A DNA stretch of 64,000 nucleotides from Dichetophora obliterata. Taxonomy: Eukaryota; Arthropoda; Insecta; Diptera; Sciomyzidae. Both the position numbers and the translations under genes were made by a program. Within the stretch, counting starts at the first letter, position 1, and each line of letters starts with the position of its first letter. Shown in pieces: positions 34,700-46,127 of this stretch. The stretch is taken from contig OY986437.1 in assembly GCA_963920525.1 (NCBI GenBank), forward strand, positions 54,483,830-54,547,829. The letters run 5' to 3'. The notes below the pieces were generated by a model, which had not been told where the DNA came from, did no database searches, and was given only the letters and a program-made list of their open reading frames with translations.

Positions 34700-35180
34700 C
34701 CCCTCAATATGAATGGTGTGGATCTTGTGGAATCAGCCGCTCTTGACGTTCTGGGCATATCGATTCAATCTGATCTTCGTTGGAATGATCATATTTTCGA
34801 TGTGTCGTAGGAGCGGGCAAGTGCCAAAGTTCCTTAAAACGGTGCAAAAAATATTTCACTTCTACTGATCTTCGCATGATCTACACCTCATATATTAGTC
34901 CTAAAAGAGAGTGCAATTCGCACATTTGGGCAGGGGCTTTAAGATCTTATTTGGAGCTTCTGGATCGAATTCAACGTCGTGCGATATATTTGATAGGGTA
35001 CAAGCCCTCTCATTTACCATTGCCTCGATGTCCAACAGAACCTCGCATTACCGAGATAATTCGTTTTTTAGTCGTACGGTGCAAATTTAAAACAAATCTT
35101 CACCAACACTACTCCATCTATCTACCTTCCAACTTACTATCACCCATCTTCCGAATCAACACAATGCTTATGCATTTATA
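34700..35180 (+). pseudogene. C-terminal part of a LINE ORF2
   Basis: Frames broken by stops still spell post-reverse-transcriptase landmarks: LGISIQSDLRWNDHI, then RMIYTSYISPK, then NSHIWAGALRSYLELLDRIQRRA. This order is typical of Jockey/CR1/I-group LINEs. Same strand as the reverse-transcriptase scrap at 28890-29200. Confidence 0.7.
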
Positions 35181-35540
35181 GGGGGCATCCCCTGAGCGTG
35201 GGTTCAGTCTAAAAAAATTTGTGCCATAGTTCGCAAATAAAAAAAAGTATATATCAGACGGTTTTGATCCTAAAAAACTAAAATTTTGGCATTTTTTTCA
35301 GATGGTTACTGTCGGTACGTCCACTTTCTTGAAATCATGCTAATTACAGAATTGCTCACGATTTTATACTGAAACTTGGTATGTAGATGCGACACCCACC
35401 TTCACCGACCCCAAATAAATATAACTTCTATATATCAGACGGTTTTGATTGTATAATACTAAAATTTGGAATTTAATTTATATGTCTGAACCGATTTTCA
35501 TGAAGGTTACCACAGGGTTGATTGCCTTTCTCTTTTTAAA
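35181..35540. other. Intervening sequence with a short duplication
   Basis: The block TATATATCAGACGGTTTTGAT followed by ACTAAAATTT occurs twice (about 35248 and 35433). No gene. Confidence 0.4.
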
Positions 35541-36093
35541 TCAATTTGAGCTGTTCACAAGGCTTAGGATTCGGTACACCGACGATTCCGAGAGGCTTTC
35601 AAGGCCCTTGAAATACCAGTTGTTTAAGTGAAGAAATTGTTTTTGAGCCAGCGCTGGGCCAGTGCAGAGGAAATGTACTATAGATTCTTGCTCTTCTTCA
35701 TCTCTACAGCTTCTGCAGAAGTTCTTGTGGGGGATGCTCAACCTTTGAGTGTGTCTGCCGATCAGGCAGTGCCCAATCAGCCAAACAAGCTTGGAATAAG
35801 CTTTAAACAAGCTTAGAACCGTAAGCATCAAACTTGGAAAAACTTTAGATTACTGTTGGAAAATGCTTACAAGTAATTGTAGAATAAACGGAAACGATCC
35901 CTTGGAAAAATATTCCTTACTATAAGCTTAATCCAAGTGTTTCTTTATAATTGGAAATTAGTATTTGAATAAGCTTAATCCAAGTTTTTATTTAGAATTG
36001 GAAATTAGTATTTGAATAAGCTTTTTCCAAGTGTTTCTTTACAATTGGAAATTAGTATTTCAATACGCAACTTTTATGAATAAATATATTTAC

Positions 36094-37054
36094 CATACAT
36101 GGGCACACTGCAGTAAATATTTACTGCATTACTAGAAGCAGTAATCAGTAAACTTTTACTGATAATGAAATTCAATTTGCATTACCAGTAAATTTTTACT
36201 GATTACTGGAGAAAATTGCAGTAAAAATAAATTTTTACTGATTACTGGGAAAAAATTGCAGTACAAATAAATTTTTACTGATAATGAAATTCAATTTGCA
36301 TTACCAGTAAATTTTTACTGATTGCTGGAAAAAATTGCAGTAAAAATAAATTTTTACTGATAATGAAATTTAACTTGCATTACCAGTAAATTTTTACTGA
36401 TTACTGAAAAAATTTGCAGTAAAAATAAATTTTTACTGATTACTGAAAAAAATTGCAGTAAAAATTTATTTTTACTGATTACTGAAAAAAATTGCAGTAA
36501 AAATAAATTTTTACTGCTTACTGAATAAAATTGCAAAAATAAATTTTTACTGCAATGTTTTCAGTAATCAGTAAAAATTTATTTTTACTGCAATTTTTTT
36601 TAGTAATGCAGTAAAAATTAATTTTTACTGATTACTGAACAAAATTGCAAAAATAAATTTTTACTGCAATTTTTTCAGTAATCAGTAAAAATTAATTTTT
36701 ACTGCAATTTTTTTCAGTAATCAGTAAAAATTTATTTTTACTGCAATTTTTTTCAGTAATCAGTAAAAATTTACTGTTAATGCAAATTAAATGTCATTAT
36801 CAGTAAAAATTTATTTTTACTACAATTTTTTCCAGTAATCAGTAAAAATTTACTGGTAATGCAAATTGAATTTCATTATCAGTAAAAATTTATTTGTACT
36901 GCAATTTTTTCCCAGTAATCAGTAAAAATTTATTTTTACTGCAATTTTTTTCAGTAATCAGTAAAATTTTACTGGTAATGCAAATTGAATTTCATTATCA
37001 GTAAAAATTTATTTTTACTGCAATTTTACTGGTACTGCAAAGTGCCCATCTATG
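36094..37054. mobile_element. 961-bp foldback MITE with 8-bp duplication ATATTTAC
   Basis: Ends CATACATGGGCAC and GTGCCCATCTATG are near-perfect inverted repeats, flanked exactly by ATATTTAC on both sides (36086-36093 and 37055-37062). The inside is made of two opposed tandem arrays. The left array has the unit TGCAGTAAAAATAAATTTTTACTGATTAC (in part) and the right array is its reverse complement, with the switch near 36540-36600. An 8-bp duplication fits hAT mobilisation. Confidence 0.9.
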
Positions 37055-37159
37055 ATATTTACCAAACAATGCGCAGCCATCTGAAGCTGAGAAATAAGAA
37101 TATAAAATAAAATTTGCGGTTCCAGAAGCTTGTACCGTTCTCATTTCTCACTATCAAAC

Positions 37160-37425
37160 TCGACTTGCCTTCAAGAAAAATTGCCCTTGTTGTATTTTAA
37201 GCCCTTGTTGTATTTTAAGCCCTTGTTGTATTTTAAGCCTTCGGTGTCGGTCTTGTCAATTCCATATTTTCCACAATTATCTCGTGGATTTCTATGTTTA
37301 GTTTCCATAATTCTTAAACGTAGTAAAGAGCAAAGAAAGTGATAAGAATCACGACCGAACCCGGACTCGAACCGGGGACGTCTGGGTTGATAGTCTAGCG
37401 CACTCTCCACCAGACTACACAGGCC
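37160..37425 (-). mobile_element. tRNA-derived SINE, second copy, with 18-bp tail repeats
   Basis: On the minus strand the head reads GTAGTCTGGTGGAGAGTGCG, followed by B box GGTTCGAGTCC and the same body start as the SINE at 19141 (TTTAAGAATTATGGAAAC). The 3' part ends in three 18-bp repeats of the type GGGCTTAAAATACAACAA instead of plain poly(A). Confidence 0.8.
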
Positions 37426-38138
37426 AACAGTTAACAGCAATCGCAACTTTGAACATTTGCAAAATTATTACCTTGGCTAACATTTTGCAAGTATGATTGG
37501 AAAACACTTACTTAAATCAAGTCTTTGCAAGTATTATTGTACAACACTTAATTTTTGTTTTTTGCGCAATAATTCTACAAAGCAACTTGGAAATTTATTA
37601 CCTACGCAAGTGTTTTACAAACGTGCTTGGAAAAGGCTTGGTTTTTGCATTGTGTGTAAGCTTAATTCAATCACTATTTCTAAATGGCTGTTTGGGTGCC
37701 CTGTAAAGACCCCTACCATGGTACTAATGTGTTTTCTTCTAAGGGTGAAATGAGTTCTTTTGAACGCTTAAGGGTAAGTTTGGGCCATATTTGCCGCGTT
37801 GTATTACACTTGTTCCCCGTTAACCATCTGATGTTGGTTTTATTACAGGATAACTCATGTGTACGGAGTTTGCATATGGGAAGAGGAATACCAAGTCTTG
37901 CTTTATCTGTAGGTCAGTGTTTGGTAGAGCCTGTGCGAGCGAGTTTATCTGCTTTGCAGTTTCCTAGAAAATTTTTATGTCTGGTAATTCAGCATAGAAA
38001 GATACTGAGCTACTTTGCCATCTCGTTTAGAGATTTGCGGCAATTGAGAACTGTTTCAGATGTTATTTCAAAAGTTCCCAGGGCTTCCAAAGTGGCTTGA
38101 CTATCAGAGAGTATGCAGATATCCATAGAAGATATCTC

Positions 38139-38568
38139 ACCCGAGAAACAATTTGTGCCCGTACGAAACTACTCAGGCACAAAAGTAAGTAAGGAAAAAC
38201 TGCGAAGTTTATGAAAAATAATTTATCGCACATTGATATTAAGTCGAATACAAACGAGCTTTAGCGAACAGGACCCGAGAAAAAACTTATATATTGTGTC
38301 AATAAAGTAGTTGATATGTATCGAAACTGGCCTTAGTCTAAACTATAATGCACCCGAAACATACCCAACAAGTACCTTGAAAGGTACCTAAAATAGTACC
38401 GTAGTAAGTCTGTATTATGTCAATAAAATGTGCAAAAACGAGCGACTTATTCGGACACAATAAACTGACGAGTGCCCGAATCGGTCTTCGTTCGTACATT
38501 GTGCCTGCCCAAGGTGTTCCAGAAATAGCACATCTTTCGGTGCAGAAGTATGAAATTGTTTCTCGGGT
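38139..38568. mobile_element. 430-bp MITE inside the LINE RNase H
   Basis: Inverted ends ACCCGAGAAACAATTT and AAATTGTTTCTCGGGT. The LINE RNase H reading frame stops at one edge and resumes at the other, confirming an insertion. No clear target-site duplication. Confidence 0.75.
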
Positions 38569-39333
38569 CATTTACTTGGAGCTTCAATTTAATTGATCGC
38601 TTCATGTATAGCAGCGACTCAGCTTGCAATACGCTGCAATGGTCGGGGAGCCTGAAGACTATATTGATGTCTAATGTCTCAGAGTAGACTCCTCCACCTG
38701 CTTTGCCATCTAATTTTGATCCATCGGTAAAGATCTCAATGGCATTGTTGTGTGAAAGGTTTCCTAGCTCCCAATTATCTCGAGAGGGAATGAATACATC
38801 GAACTTCCTTTCCTTTCAAAGGACAAGTTTTGTGTGATGTAGTTGATGGACCTGGGTATAAGAGAGAGAAATTTTACGAAACTTTAGGAAGTTATTAAAC
38901 ACATGCCAAGGAGGCATTGCATTATAAAGGGGGCGTGTCACCTCCCATACACCATAAATTTGCGATATCGAATGGCTTTGGAGGTATAGGTCGCACAGCT
39001 TCGGAGTTAGGTATTCGACCACATTTTACACGTTCCGTTTCACTGATTTCATTTAAAGGACGTTTGGCAACAGGGGCGTAGTAGCAACGCGCAGGGTTTC
39101 AGCTAGTAAACTACGAGGGCGTTTGATAATTCCGTGAAAAATGAAACAAGGAATGATTTTTAAGGCAAAAAAAGTTCTATTTCTCAATATAGTATCCTTT
39201 TAGATCGATACACTTCGTCCAACGTTCCTCTAATTTTTTGATCCCATTCGAAAAATACTCTTTCGGAAGGTCCTCAAAATAGGCCTCTGTTTCGGTGATG
39301 AGCTCCACATTTGGTGAATCTCTTTCCGTCGAG

Positions 39334-40397
39334 TCATTTCTGGAAACGGAAAATAGTCGGAGGGGTTAAATCTGGAGAATATGCTGGATGCGGAAGCAAT
39401 TCGTACTTAAAGTCATGAGATTTCGCCATGGGAGCTGGGCATGTGTGAACACGCGCATTGTCTTGATGGAAGAGCTCTTTTTTCCTCGCCAAATTGGGAC
39501 GTTTCTCTTTTAAAGCGTCGTTGAAACGGTTCAATTCGGTTGCATAGTATTCGCCATTGATCGTTCCTTTCGGTGGAAGGTAATCAATGTAGATTATACT
39601 GCGTTTATCCCAAAATACTGTCGACATAACCTTTCCGCCCGATAACACCGTCTTCGCCTTCTTTGGAGCATGTTCAGTCTGTGAAGTCCACTGTTTCGAC
39701 TGTGCCTTTGTCTCTGGTGTGTAGCGATGGAACCATGTTTCGTCCACGGTTCCTAATCGACTGAAAAAATCCTTATCTTTGTTCAACATCGCCAAACACG
39801 CCTTTGAATCAGTCACACGATCGCATTTATGGTCGAGAGTGAGCAAAGGCGGCACCCATCTTGCGGATAATTTTTTCATACCTAAATGATTTCGCAAAAT
39901 GTTCCACATCCATTCGTTTAAGATGCCTACGACCAAGGCTCATTTATAAGGTTATGGCACTTGAGAGAAATGCACTCTTTTTGCCGCCTTTGCTTGAACT
40001 GTTACTGTTCGTTTCTTTGTTTTATACACCCATTTTCTTGATTTCTTTTCATCCATTCTGAAAGTTCGACCAAGCTCGCTCTCAAGTGTCACAACCTTAT
40101 AAATGAGCCTTGGCCTACGACCTCAACAATCTCGCGCACTTTAACTTTGCGATCGGCCAATACGATATCGTGAATTTTATTGACCATTTCTGGTGTGGTG
40201 ACATCATTTGGGTGTCCAGCACGTTCGGCGTCACTTGTGCTTGTACAACCACATCTGAATTCAGTTAACCACTTGTGAATCATTCCAATCGATAATTTCC
40301 TTGTTGGCTGATGAATATACCAAATAATATAATGGTTTGGCTGATGGTTTTTCGAAATTAAAAAAAGCAATTTCCAATGGAGCGTGTGCGTGAACAT
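39334..40397 (-). pseudogene. irritans-type mariner transposase, broken
   Basis: The N-terminal part (from 40397) has an HTH-like segment ending DVTTPEMVNKIHDIVLADRK. After the inserted MITE, the frame from 39936 resumes with MKKLSARWVPPLLT. TVDETWFHRYTPETK holds the first Asp and FHQDNARVHT the second. The third should be in SPDLTPP, but there the text reads PPTIFRF, so the third Asp is lost and the C terminus has gone. The WVPxxLT and DETWxHxYTPE motifs place it in the irritans group. Confidence 0.85.
39934..40112. mobile_element. 179-bp MITE with 9-bp duplication GCCTACGAC
   Basis: Ends CAAGGCTCATTTATAAGG and CCTTATAAATGAGCCTTG are perfect inverted repeats and extend imperfectly to about 34 bp. 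The 9-bp direct repeat GCCTACGAC lies at 39925-39933 and 40113-40121. A 9-bp duplication points to the Mutator (MULE) superfamily. The insertion is inside the irritans mariner. Confidence 0.9.
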
Positions 40398-40547
40398 ATG
40401 GTTGCCGGTCTTCTGCTTAGCGAAGCATAATTTTAATGTGTAAAAGTTTTAAAAATTTATTCAAATTAATATACACTGATGCTTTGTGTTGTGTCTTCCT
40501 GCATACTATTGATCCCGTAAAAGGTTTTTCTGCAGTATGGACAGATA

Positions 40548-40746
40548 GGGCGAGTTCGAAAATGCATTTTTACAAAGCATCAGTGTGTTTTATTTTGAAT
40601 TGGTGCTAAGTTAAAATACAAAAACTGCGCATCTCTGTTGATATTCTTAAAAATAGTATAATTGCGCAGTTTTGGCTAATAATCTCCGAACTAATTCAAA
40701 ATAAAACACACTGATGCTTTGTAAAAATGCATTTTCGAACTCACCC
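40548..40746. mobile_element. 199-bp hairpin MITE, TIR GGGCGAGTTCGAAAATGC
   Basis: The left arm GGGCGAGTTCGAAAATGCAT, continuing through ACACACTGATGC-type sequence, is mirrored by the right arm ending ATGCATTTTCGAACTCACCC (one mismatch). The arms are about 55 bp. ATA lies outside both ends. Confidence 0.85.
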
Positions 40747-40799
40747 ATATAGTTAAGCACTCCGGCATGCCGCTGCAGATGTGTCGTGAGTGTGGAGCA

Positions 40800-42140
40800 C
40801 GTCTTAAATGCCTGTAATAAATTTTTTAGTTTCTCTCAAATTCTACTTACCTTTTTTAATTTTTCCTTTGTAAAACTGAACAGCTGTTTTGCTGTCAAAG
40901 CTTCACGCGCATGAAATATTCAATTTTTCGAATATTTTACGCTGCGTGCAAACGCATGCAGTTCGTTGGTACCAGTTAGGTATGTCTTCATGTATTGAAT
41001 ATTTGCGTCAATTTACGAAACGCATCTCACGCGTTATTGGAAATGGGCCTTAAGCGTCGCAGTGTGGTGGAATTTTGACTGTAGTCTTTTAACGGATAGT
41101 AGTTGACAGGATCAGTGTTGCATTTAAAGTTACTATACGGAAAATTAAAAATGCACTAGCTACTAAAATTGCCCTCGTATACATCATAAAAAAACTTTAA
41201 TTTTCCAGATTCGATAGCCTACTCTTACAAGAAATTCTCTTCTATATCTCTCTTCTATAGCTGCGTCTTCTAATGGACGTTACAATCGCCGTGACAAAGT
41301 AAATATAACCCTTTCGTAGTACGCGGAGGAATTGGGTAAAATAGCATTTATTTCAAAAAGACGTACTTATGTTCAGAAAACATATCGTTAACTATTTGTT
41401 TTTAATTTTTTCATTCTATTTCATTTAAATTTAGACAAATTACTAGGTCGATTGGTTTGAACATCTCGTACAAAACGAAAAACATAAATATTCCCAATGA
41501 TAAATGCACATTTGAGTAACACGGCTCTGCTTTATTATTTTAATTAATTTCCATGGCGGAACCACAAACAAAACTAACCACCCGCCGACGCAATGGTTGG
41601 TTGACATGCTGCGGTTACCATGCAAATTGGCTTTGGCAGTGGTGGACATAAATTTTGGCCAACTGTCTGTTTGGATTCAGTTCAAAATCAATGTTTGTAT
41701 ACTTATTTATATCTTAAGCCGAATGGCAATCACAAGGATGGCCAGAAATGTTTTCTAACAATTCATTTTTTTACCCATTCATATTAAATTTTAAAAATAT
41801 TGTCATAAATAACTAACTCAGCAACATAAATATGACATATTTATGACTTTTCCAAAACAAAACCAAAAAATTGTTGCAATGCGAATATATAAAAAAAAAA
41901 AAATGCTTAACGACCATAAAAAATGTCGTCATTAAAATTTGCCTAAAGTTTTACATACATCTGCACTAGGGATTGATATTCCGAATTCCGTGATCTAGGG
42001 ATAATGAAATCTGAATGAACCAGAAATTCAATGAGGATTTTTATGCTTATTAAATTATTATAAATTATAAATTTTGTTTGCAATCTTTTTGGTATATATC
42101 TTATGAATTTAATTGGCGAGGATAACGTTTAAATAGAAAG
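40800..42140. other. Unassigned intergenic sequence
   Basis: No gene is recognised. A loose inverted relation exists between CACGCGCATGAAATATTCAA (about 40907) and TTGAATATTTGCG..CACGCG (about 40996-41035), perhaps a worn MITE. The small frame at 41443-41649 has no family features. Confidence 0.35.
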
Positions 42141-42145
42141 ATATA

Positions 42146-43788
42146 CAGTGAAACTTCTCTAAAGCGCTGATTATAATAGACTGATTTTCAAATGGAGTGG
42201 CGATTATAATAGCATCGGAAGAGGAGTTGATTTTTTCCTAAAATATATTTTATTACAAAACAAATTCCATTAATTCTTCTTTTCTGATTATTTTAAAATA
42301 TAAATGCAATCAAAATTTATCAAAAATAAGTAAAACAAAACAAATGCAGAATACAATTAATAGTAGCATCTGTCAACATAAATTTTTTACTCAAAACGTT
42401 ACGGAACGCAGCGGAGAAATCAAAAATCAATAGATCTTAACGTCGCGTGCCGCTCCGTTCCGTATTATTATAATCGAACTCATAAGAAACTCATGTAATA
42501 GATTGTAAAGTGACATTTCTCAACATTCTATAACGTTCAACGTTCAAGGGACCAGAATTTAACTTCGAGTTACGAAAAATTCGAATTATACAATAAAATA
42601 TTATGTAAATAATTTCATTTTTGTCTGCGAAGTGATTTCTTTCGAAAATTGTTTGCGGTGGAATATCTTCAACTTCATCAACATCAGATTTATCACTTTC
42701 ATATAGTCGTTAAGTTAATAAGCATCTTCTTGAATACTGTAAAATGAGCCACACTTACCTCGCAAATTCAAAAAATCTCTTTACTTACACAAAACATATA
42801 CATGCCAACAAAATACACACAGCACAAGATACAATAACTTTCATATCTTTCGACGCAAGCTCACAAAGATGCCATGGAAATTTTTTCATGCTGTCGCAAC
42901 GCGATGCTCCGACGAAGTCAATTCTTCGAATCACAACACATACAGAAATATTGAAGTTGTTGTAACCCAACGGGCCGGCACGTCAGCAGCTTCCTACAGG
43001 AGCAAAAAGTCAACACTTATTTTTGTTGTTGTGCAAATGAACAGTACATTGAGAGCGCTCAGTAACGGACACAAGAAAAAACGAATAAAAAAAACCGAGC
43101 AAAGAAAAAATAACGTAGCATGCAAATAATCAGTTGCTTGATACAATTGCGCGTGTGGGGTATCGCAAAATTCAATTGAAACCATTGTTGTAGTTACTGT
43201 TTCAGGAGAATGTAGATTTTTCGGAAATGCATTAAAAATAAAACGAAAAGCTTTCCAATAGAGGCTTTTTGAAGCAGTATCGACGGTTGCAAATTCTAAC
43301 CCTAATATTCGATGAAATAAAATATTTCTCTTTCTCTCTCTCTCCCTCTCAGCAAGTCTCTTTTTGAGGTAGCAAAAATCAAAAATAATTCGATGAACTG
43401 CTGACCCAAAGCTTTGCACGGGAGGCCTTTTGAAGCAATTCATAGGCAGCTAAGTTAAAGTGCTCTTTTTCAATGACATGCAATGTTAAAATTACAATGG
43501 TGTGTCATACGTTGGGTCAGCGCTTTCAGCTGACGTGCAAGCACTCAAAAAGGCCTTTCGGAGTGTTTTTCCCCGATGGGAAGTGAGATAAATTCGAGTT
43601 ATTTGCATGGAGATGAATATGCATGAAAGTCTTCCTAATACAAATGAGATTTCGGTTCGAGTTGAAGAAAAATTCGAGTTAGGAAAATTCCACTTATGAT
43701 ATCAAAATATAAGGAAAATGTCTTGAGAAAGCAAAAAGCACAAATAGTGCTTCAAGTTACTGAAGTTCAAGTTAGGGAAGTTTCACTG
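42146..43788. mobile_element. pogo/Tigger-like element, TIR CAGTGAAACTTC, TA flanks
   Basis: Inverted ends CAGTGAAACTTCTCTAA and TTAGGGAAGTTTCACTG (one mismatch) are flanked by TA at 42144-42145 and 43789-43790. Subterminal copies of CGAGTTA/TTCGAATT are spread through both ends, as in pogo-like elements. I see no transposase: the longest frame (43443-42994, minus) does not resemble a CENP-B/DDE transposase. It may therefore be a non-autonomous copy carrying foreign sequence. Confidence 0.7.
42994..43443 (-). other. 149-codon frame inside the pogo-like element, unassigned
   Basis: The frame has an Arg/Glu repeat (LAERERERKRN) produced by a CT microsatellite near 43330-43350, followed by non-repetitive sequence. 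I recognise no domain. It could be captured host sequence or chance in a relatively GC-rich stretch. Confidence 0.25.
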
Positions 43789-44000
43789 TATTATTAAAAA
43801 AGTTCGATTACATTCCTTCAAAACATTATGCTCAATTCCATAAAGGACAAATTAAGATGATAAATTTAAAACTTAAATACAAACTTAATACTCCTTTAAA
43901 CTAAATAAACCAACAAGCATTTTCTCTGGGTTACAAGAGCATTTCCAAGCAGATTTTTTTACAATTTAACCCGCTGATTTCATATACATTCTGTCAAGAA

Positions 44001-44325
44001 AGTGCCGGGAATTGATAACTCAAAAAGCCCACTTAAAGATGGACAACTGTCCTCATTCAGTATGAATCTTAAACGAATTTATGGGTACCTCGAAGTGGTA
44101 ATTCGAGTTTTGAAAAGAGAAAAAAGTCGACTGGAGCCATATAAAGTGAATACGATGGTTGTTCGATGGCATTTGATGAGTTTTTGGCCAGGATTTCGTT
44201 CACAATTATAATGCTCAGGTAATATTATTTATATACTGCCTGAACCTATGGCAAGAATTTTGAAGATTTTGACAATCCCTTTCAGCGGGCTTTTGAAATT
44301 ATCAATTCTCAGTACTTTTGGTGAT
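44001..44325. repeat. Worn MITE, ends AGTGCCGGGAATTGATAA / TTATCAATTCTCAGTAC
   Basis: Two ~30-bp blocks containing GAATTGATAACTCAAAAAGCCC and its imperfect inverted complement (in part GGGCTTTTGAAATTATCAAT) bracket a non-coding centre. Confidence 0.5.
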
Positions 44326-44605
44326 GTATGGTATAGTTTGAAGACATTGCTATATGCTATCTGTTAATTCTACAATGAATTTTTACACCTGAAACAAAAG
44401 AATTTCTTGTGTGAGAGCATCGAGCAATGTTTAACTCAGCGAAGTGATTTTTTTTACCATTTCATGAGAAAAGTATGTAAATGATACAGAACAAATTATT
44501 GTGAATTGTGAGGGTGATAAATATGTCTAAAATATCTATTGTCTGCTTCTCCACTTTGGTTTAGAAAAAACAATTTTTTATTTACCTTTGTTTTTAAAAA
44601 ATTAT

Positions 44606-44920
44606 TAGCCGATACACATTGACTGCAACAGACAAAACGAAAACTTGCCGTCAGAGAGAAATGTCGCAGTATTCTCGACGACTTGATTATAATGAACGCA
44701 ACAGCGACAATCTGTATTTCATACAAAACATAAACAAACTCTGCTATGTTCGCTCTTGTCGTCTATCAAATTATAGATTGAAGTCTGCGGCAGCAACAAT
44801 TGTGGTCGTGTTCTCTCTTTGTCGTGCCGTCTTCAAAAAATACATCTTCATAAGAAAACATGCGTTCTACTTTTTGACAATTGGCGTTCGTCGCTAGTCG
44901 CAGTCAATGTGTATCGGCTA
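44606..44920. mobile_element. 315-bp MITE, TIR TAGCCGATACACATTGACTG
   Basis: Ends TAGCCGATACACATTGACTG and CAGTCAATGTGTATCGGCTA are perfect inverted repeats. The interior is GC-richer than the flanks and carries frames on both strands with no family match. No target-site duplication is certain. Confidence 0.85.
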
Positions 44921-45190
44921 TAAGTTTTCAAAATTTTCAAATAAATGTTCAGTCGGAGAAAATTTTTTGTAGCTGAAAAGTGAAATTGTTTGTTTTGGTT
45001 AAATTTAAAAAAAGAAAAAAAATAGAAAAATTAGAAATTGTGTATATACAGTGGGTCAAAATAGTCTGCGTACAAACACTTATGGTTTATAAATACCAAT
45101 AACACAGCTAATTGAATAATCAAAATTAACTTTTAATATTTATTTATCTTTTAAAACCGTAAACACTATCACAAAAATATTTAATTCATT

Positions 45191-45446
45191 AATCCTGGAG
45201 AAGGCGCGCCTCGCAGAGTAGCATGGATTGTCGCGCCTGAGCATTGTGCTTATTGAGGAATTACTGTAATTTTTAAACCGAGCTCCAACATGCACTGATC
45301 TCAGCAAAAGCTTGCTAAGACGCGGAGAACAACCGTTACCAAAGATAATCAACATAATGCGTGCAAAAATATTAATAAAAAAGTTTAATTTCATCCATTT
45401 AAAAATTGCGTTAGCAAAATGCTCATAACGCGCCTTCTCAAGGGTT
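45191..45446. mobile_element. 256-bp MITE, TIR AAyCCTkGAGAAGGCGCG
   Basis: AATCCTGGAGAAGGCGCG at the left matches the inverted right end CGCGCCTTCTCAAGGGTT with two differences. It lies inside the Tc1-like element. Confidence 0.65.
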
Positions 45447-45459
45447 AAAATTTACAACA

Positions 45460-46035
45460 TGCTAACATGTTCTTAAACACATAATATTTTCTTTGATCAT
45501 GATAAAATGATTACAACTACCATATTTAGAAAAGGAACTTTTTTGTAGGAACCAAAATATTATTGAAACAATCATTAAAATTTACAACAAAATCAATTTA
45601 ACAACTTCAAAATTACACGCAGAGAAAAAACATAGTTGCAATAACCATGTTTTAAGAGGATCATAGTATGATTCAGATTATGATTGTTGCTAACATGTTC
45701 TTAAACATATAATATTTTCTTTGATCATGATAAAATGATTACAACTACCATATTTAGAAAAGGAACTTTTTTGTAGGAACCAAAATATTATTGAAACAAT
45801 CATTAAAATTTACAACAAAATCAATTTAACAACTTCAAAATTACACGCAGAGAAAAAACATAGTTGCAACAACCATGTTTTAAGAGGATCATAGTATGAT
45901 TCGGATTATGATTGTTGCTAACATGTTCTTAAACATATAATATTTTCTTTGATCATGAGAAAATGATTACAACTACCATATTTAGAAAAGGAATTTTTTT
46001 GTAGGAACCAAAATATTATTGAAACAATCATTATT
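45460..46035. repeat. 229-bp tandem repeat, 2.5 copies
   Basis: Starts at 45460, 45689 and 45917 share GCTAACATGTTCTTAAACA and following sequence almost unchanged, including ACACGCAGAGAAAAAACATA. The latter motif is matched inverted at about 48165-48187 (TCTTTTCTCTGAGTGT). The repeat is therefore probably an amplified end of a larger foldback element spanning to 48187. Confidence 0.8.
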
Positions 46036-46127
46036 CTCTTATTGGGTCGAAAATAGAATGATTGCAACAACTATATTATAAAATTATTTTTAGCATGAAG
46101 AATATTATTGAAACAATAATTTTATTT

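Larger units (their letters stand above)
35783..37690. mobile_element. ~1.9-kb element inserted in the LINE at a GGGCAC target
   Basis: The LINE reading jumps from TGH near 37690 to GHCLIGRH near 35775. Both edges keep GGGCAC, and the element ends look like inverted CCAAACAGCC and GGCTGATT. Its left arm has three ~48-bp repeats (CTTAATCCAAGTGTTTCTTT type, 35930-36070). The right arm has related CTTGCAAGTATT units in the opposite sense. It holds a further hAT-type MITE and a SINE. Confidence 0.55.
35541..39060 (-). pseudogene. I/LOA-type LINE ORF2 (RNase H and C-terminal knuckle), multiply interrupted
   Basis: Read on the minus strand from right to left. A degraded segment lies near 38816-39022. 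Next comes the RNase H start with IEIFTDGSKLDGKAGGGVYSE and LQAES (about 38790-38600). A MITE interrupts at 38139-38568. The RNase H then resumes with ILSDSQATLEAL and NCKADKLAR (38100-37900). A TGH motif (about 37690) is interrupted by a 1.9-kb insertion. Finally GHCLIGRHTQRL and the cysteine cluster FCRSCRDEEEQES..HFLC (35790-35541) follow. RNase H plus this knuckle identifies an I-, LOA- or R1-related LINE. Stops occur in several places. Confidence 0.75.
39115..40400 (-). mobile_element. irritans-type mariner, decayed and interrupted
   Basis: The left end is likely near 39115 (CGAGGGCGTTTGATAATTCC after TA). The right end was not located. The coding remains cover the helix-turn-helix and most of the catalytic region on the minus strand. 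The element is split by a 179-bp MITE at 39934-40112. Confidence 0.8.

Noticed and set aside
37493..38100. + strand frames up to 138 codons
   Set aside because: They are shadows of the minus-strand LINE RNase H region and of the inserted element's arm.
43320..43350. Arg/Glu repeat that suggests a charged protein domain
   Set aside because: It is encoded by a CT microsatellite in a frame with no other support.
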